DNA of 13,925 bases from Dunaliella salina (Eukaryota; Chlorophyta; Chlorophyceae; Chlamydomonadales; Dunaliellaceae). Below the pieces are notes generated by a model, which searched no databases, was not told the origin of the DNA, and saw only the letters and a program-made list of their open reading frames with translations. Location of the stretch: positions 276,774-290,698 of the forward strand of contig MU069490.1 in NCBI GenBank assembly GCA_002284615.2. Reading direction: 5' to 3'. The position numbers and the translations under genes are program-made. Positions 13,486 through 13,925 of this stretch are shown in pieces (the stretch's first letter is position 1; each line of letters opens with the position of its first letter).

Positions 13486-13884
13486 TGTACAACTCGCCTG
13501 TGCCCTGAAAAGCAGGAAAACAAAGGCAGCATGCGTGAGCACATGGGCACCTCAGGCCAGAGAACTGTGCATGAATAACACGCCTGTGCCCTGAAAACGA
13601 TGGAAAGCAAAGGCAGCATGGGTGAGCACATGGGCGCCTCAGGCCAGAGAACTGTGCAAGTACAACATGCCTGTGCCCTGAAAAGGATGGAAAGCAAAGG
13701 CGGCATGGGTGAGCACATGGGCCCTCAAGGCCAGAGGACCGTGCGTGTACAGCATGCCTGTGCCCTTAAAAGAAAGGAAAGCCAAGGCAGCATAAGTGAG
13801 CACATGGGCGCCCAGAGCCTAGAGATCAGGCATGCTTGCCGCGAAAATGATCACAACCAAATTTGAAAAACAGGAACGAAGGGG

Positions 13885-13887
<3 letters not shown>

Positions 13888-13925
<38 letters not shown>
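13888..13925. repeat. (TG)n microsatellite at window end
   Basis: TG units run from 13888 to the last base and are cut by the window edge. Confidence 0.97.

Larger units (their letters stand above)
12783..13820. repeat. 86-bp minisatellite, interrupted
   Basis: Units of GGTGAGCACATGGGCGCC, then A(A/G)GGCCAGAG(G/A)AC, then TGCCTGTGCCCTGA and GGAAAGCAAAGGCAGCATG occur at 12785-12903 and again at 13405-13820. Steps near 86 bp separate 13534, 13620 and 13706. Two insertions split it, at 12904-13396 and 13421-13485. Confidence 0.88.

Overview
The window is eukaryotic nuclear DNA with long introns, many microsatellites and minisatellites, and mixed base composition. It carries no bacterial-type operons, no rRNA and no convincing tRNA. 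The only gene I can identify is a plant-type gene, so a green-lineage organism, probably a green alga with a repeat-rich genome, is my inference. Dunaliella-like volvocalean algae would fit, but I cannot prove the species.

The main result is a split gene on the minus strand. Short exons scattered over about 10.7 kb (11368 down to 702) encode, in the correct order and in compatible reading phases, the two cysteine-rich zinc modules of a KDM3/JHDM2-type JmjC histone H3K9 demethylase. In plants these proteins are called JMJ25/IBM1. Exon A (11289-11368) gives the first half of the RING-like finger and exon B (6946-7045) the second half. Exon E (3133-3217) gives the acidic helix after the finger. 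Exon F (2049-2151) and exon G (702-776) together give the second module, C-x2-C ... DLH ... C-x2-C-x4-C-x2-C. Two to three further exons (6540-6558, 5835-5901, 5296-5446) are plausible but weaker. The catalytic JmjC domain would lie left of position 1 and the N-terminus right of the finger, probably beyond the window. The longer open frames in the window are mostly tandem repeats or antisense shadows.

Region by region on the plus strand: 1-72 (CA)n; 78-365 short degenerate repeats; 366-776 exon G plus two decayed tandem copies; 777-2048 intron with 20-bp and 40-bp repeats; 2049-2151 exon F; 2152-3132 intron with partial copies of exon F and a 50-bp repeat; 3133-3217 exon E, whose acceptor abuts a (TG)38 tract; 3300-4620 intron with a roughly 125-bp minisatellite; 4810-5250 transposon-like open frames; 5296-5901 possible exons; 6070-6630 three inverted repeats; 6696-6920 a 15 x 15-bp array; 6946-7045 exon B; 7046-11288 a 4.2-kb intron holding a G16 run, a 223-bp duplication, a plus-strand coding-like remnant, a 1-kb CCATGG-rich minisatellite and a partial copy of exon A; 11289-11368 exon A; 11440-12000 a 45-bp minisatellite; 12558-13820 125-bp and 86-bp repeats, the latter interrupted by a 493-bp insertion; 13888-13925 (TG)n.

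The recurrent theme is local duplication of exon-plus-splice-site segments into neighbouring introns, where the copies decay. The window starts and ends inside dinucleotide repeats, which suggests it is an assembly contig broken at microsatellites.
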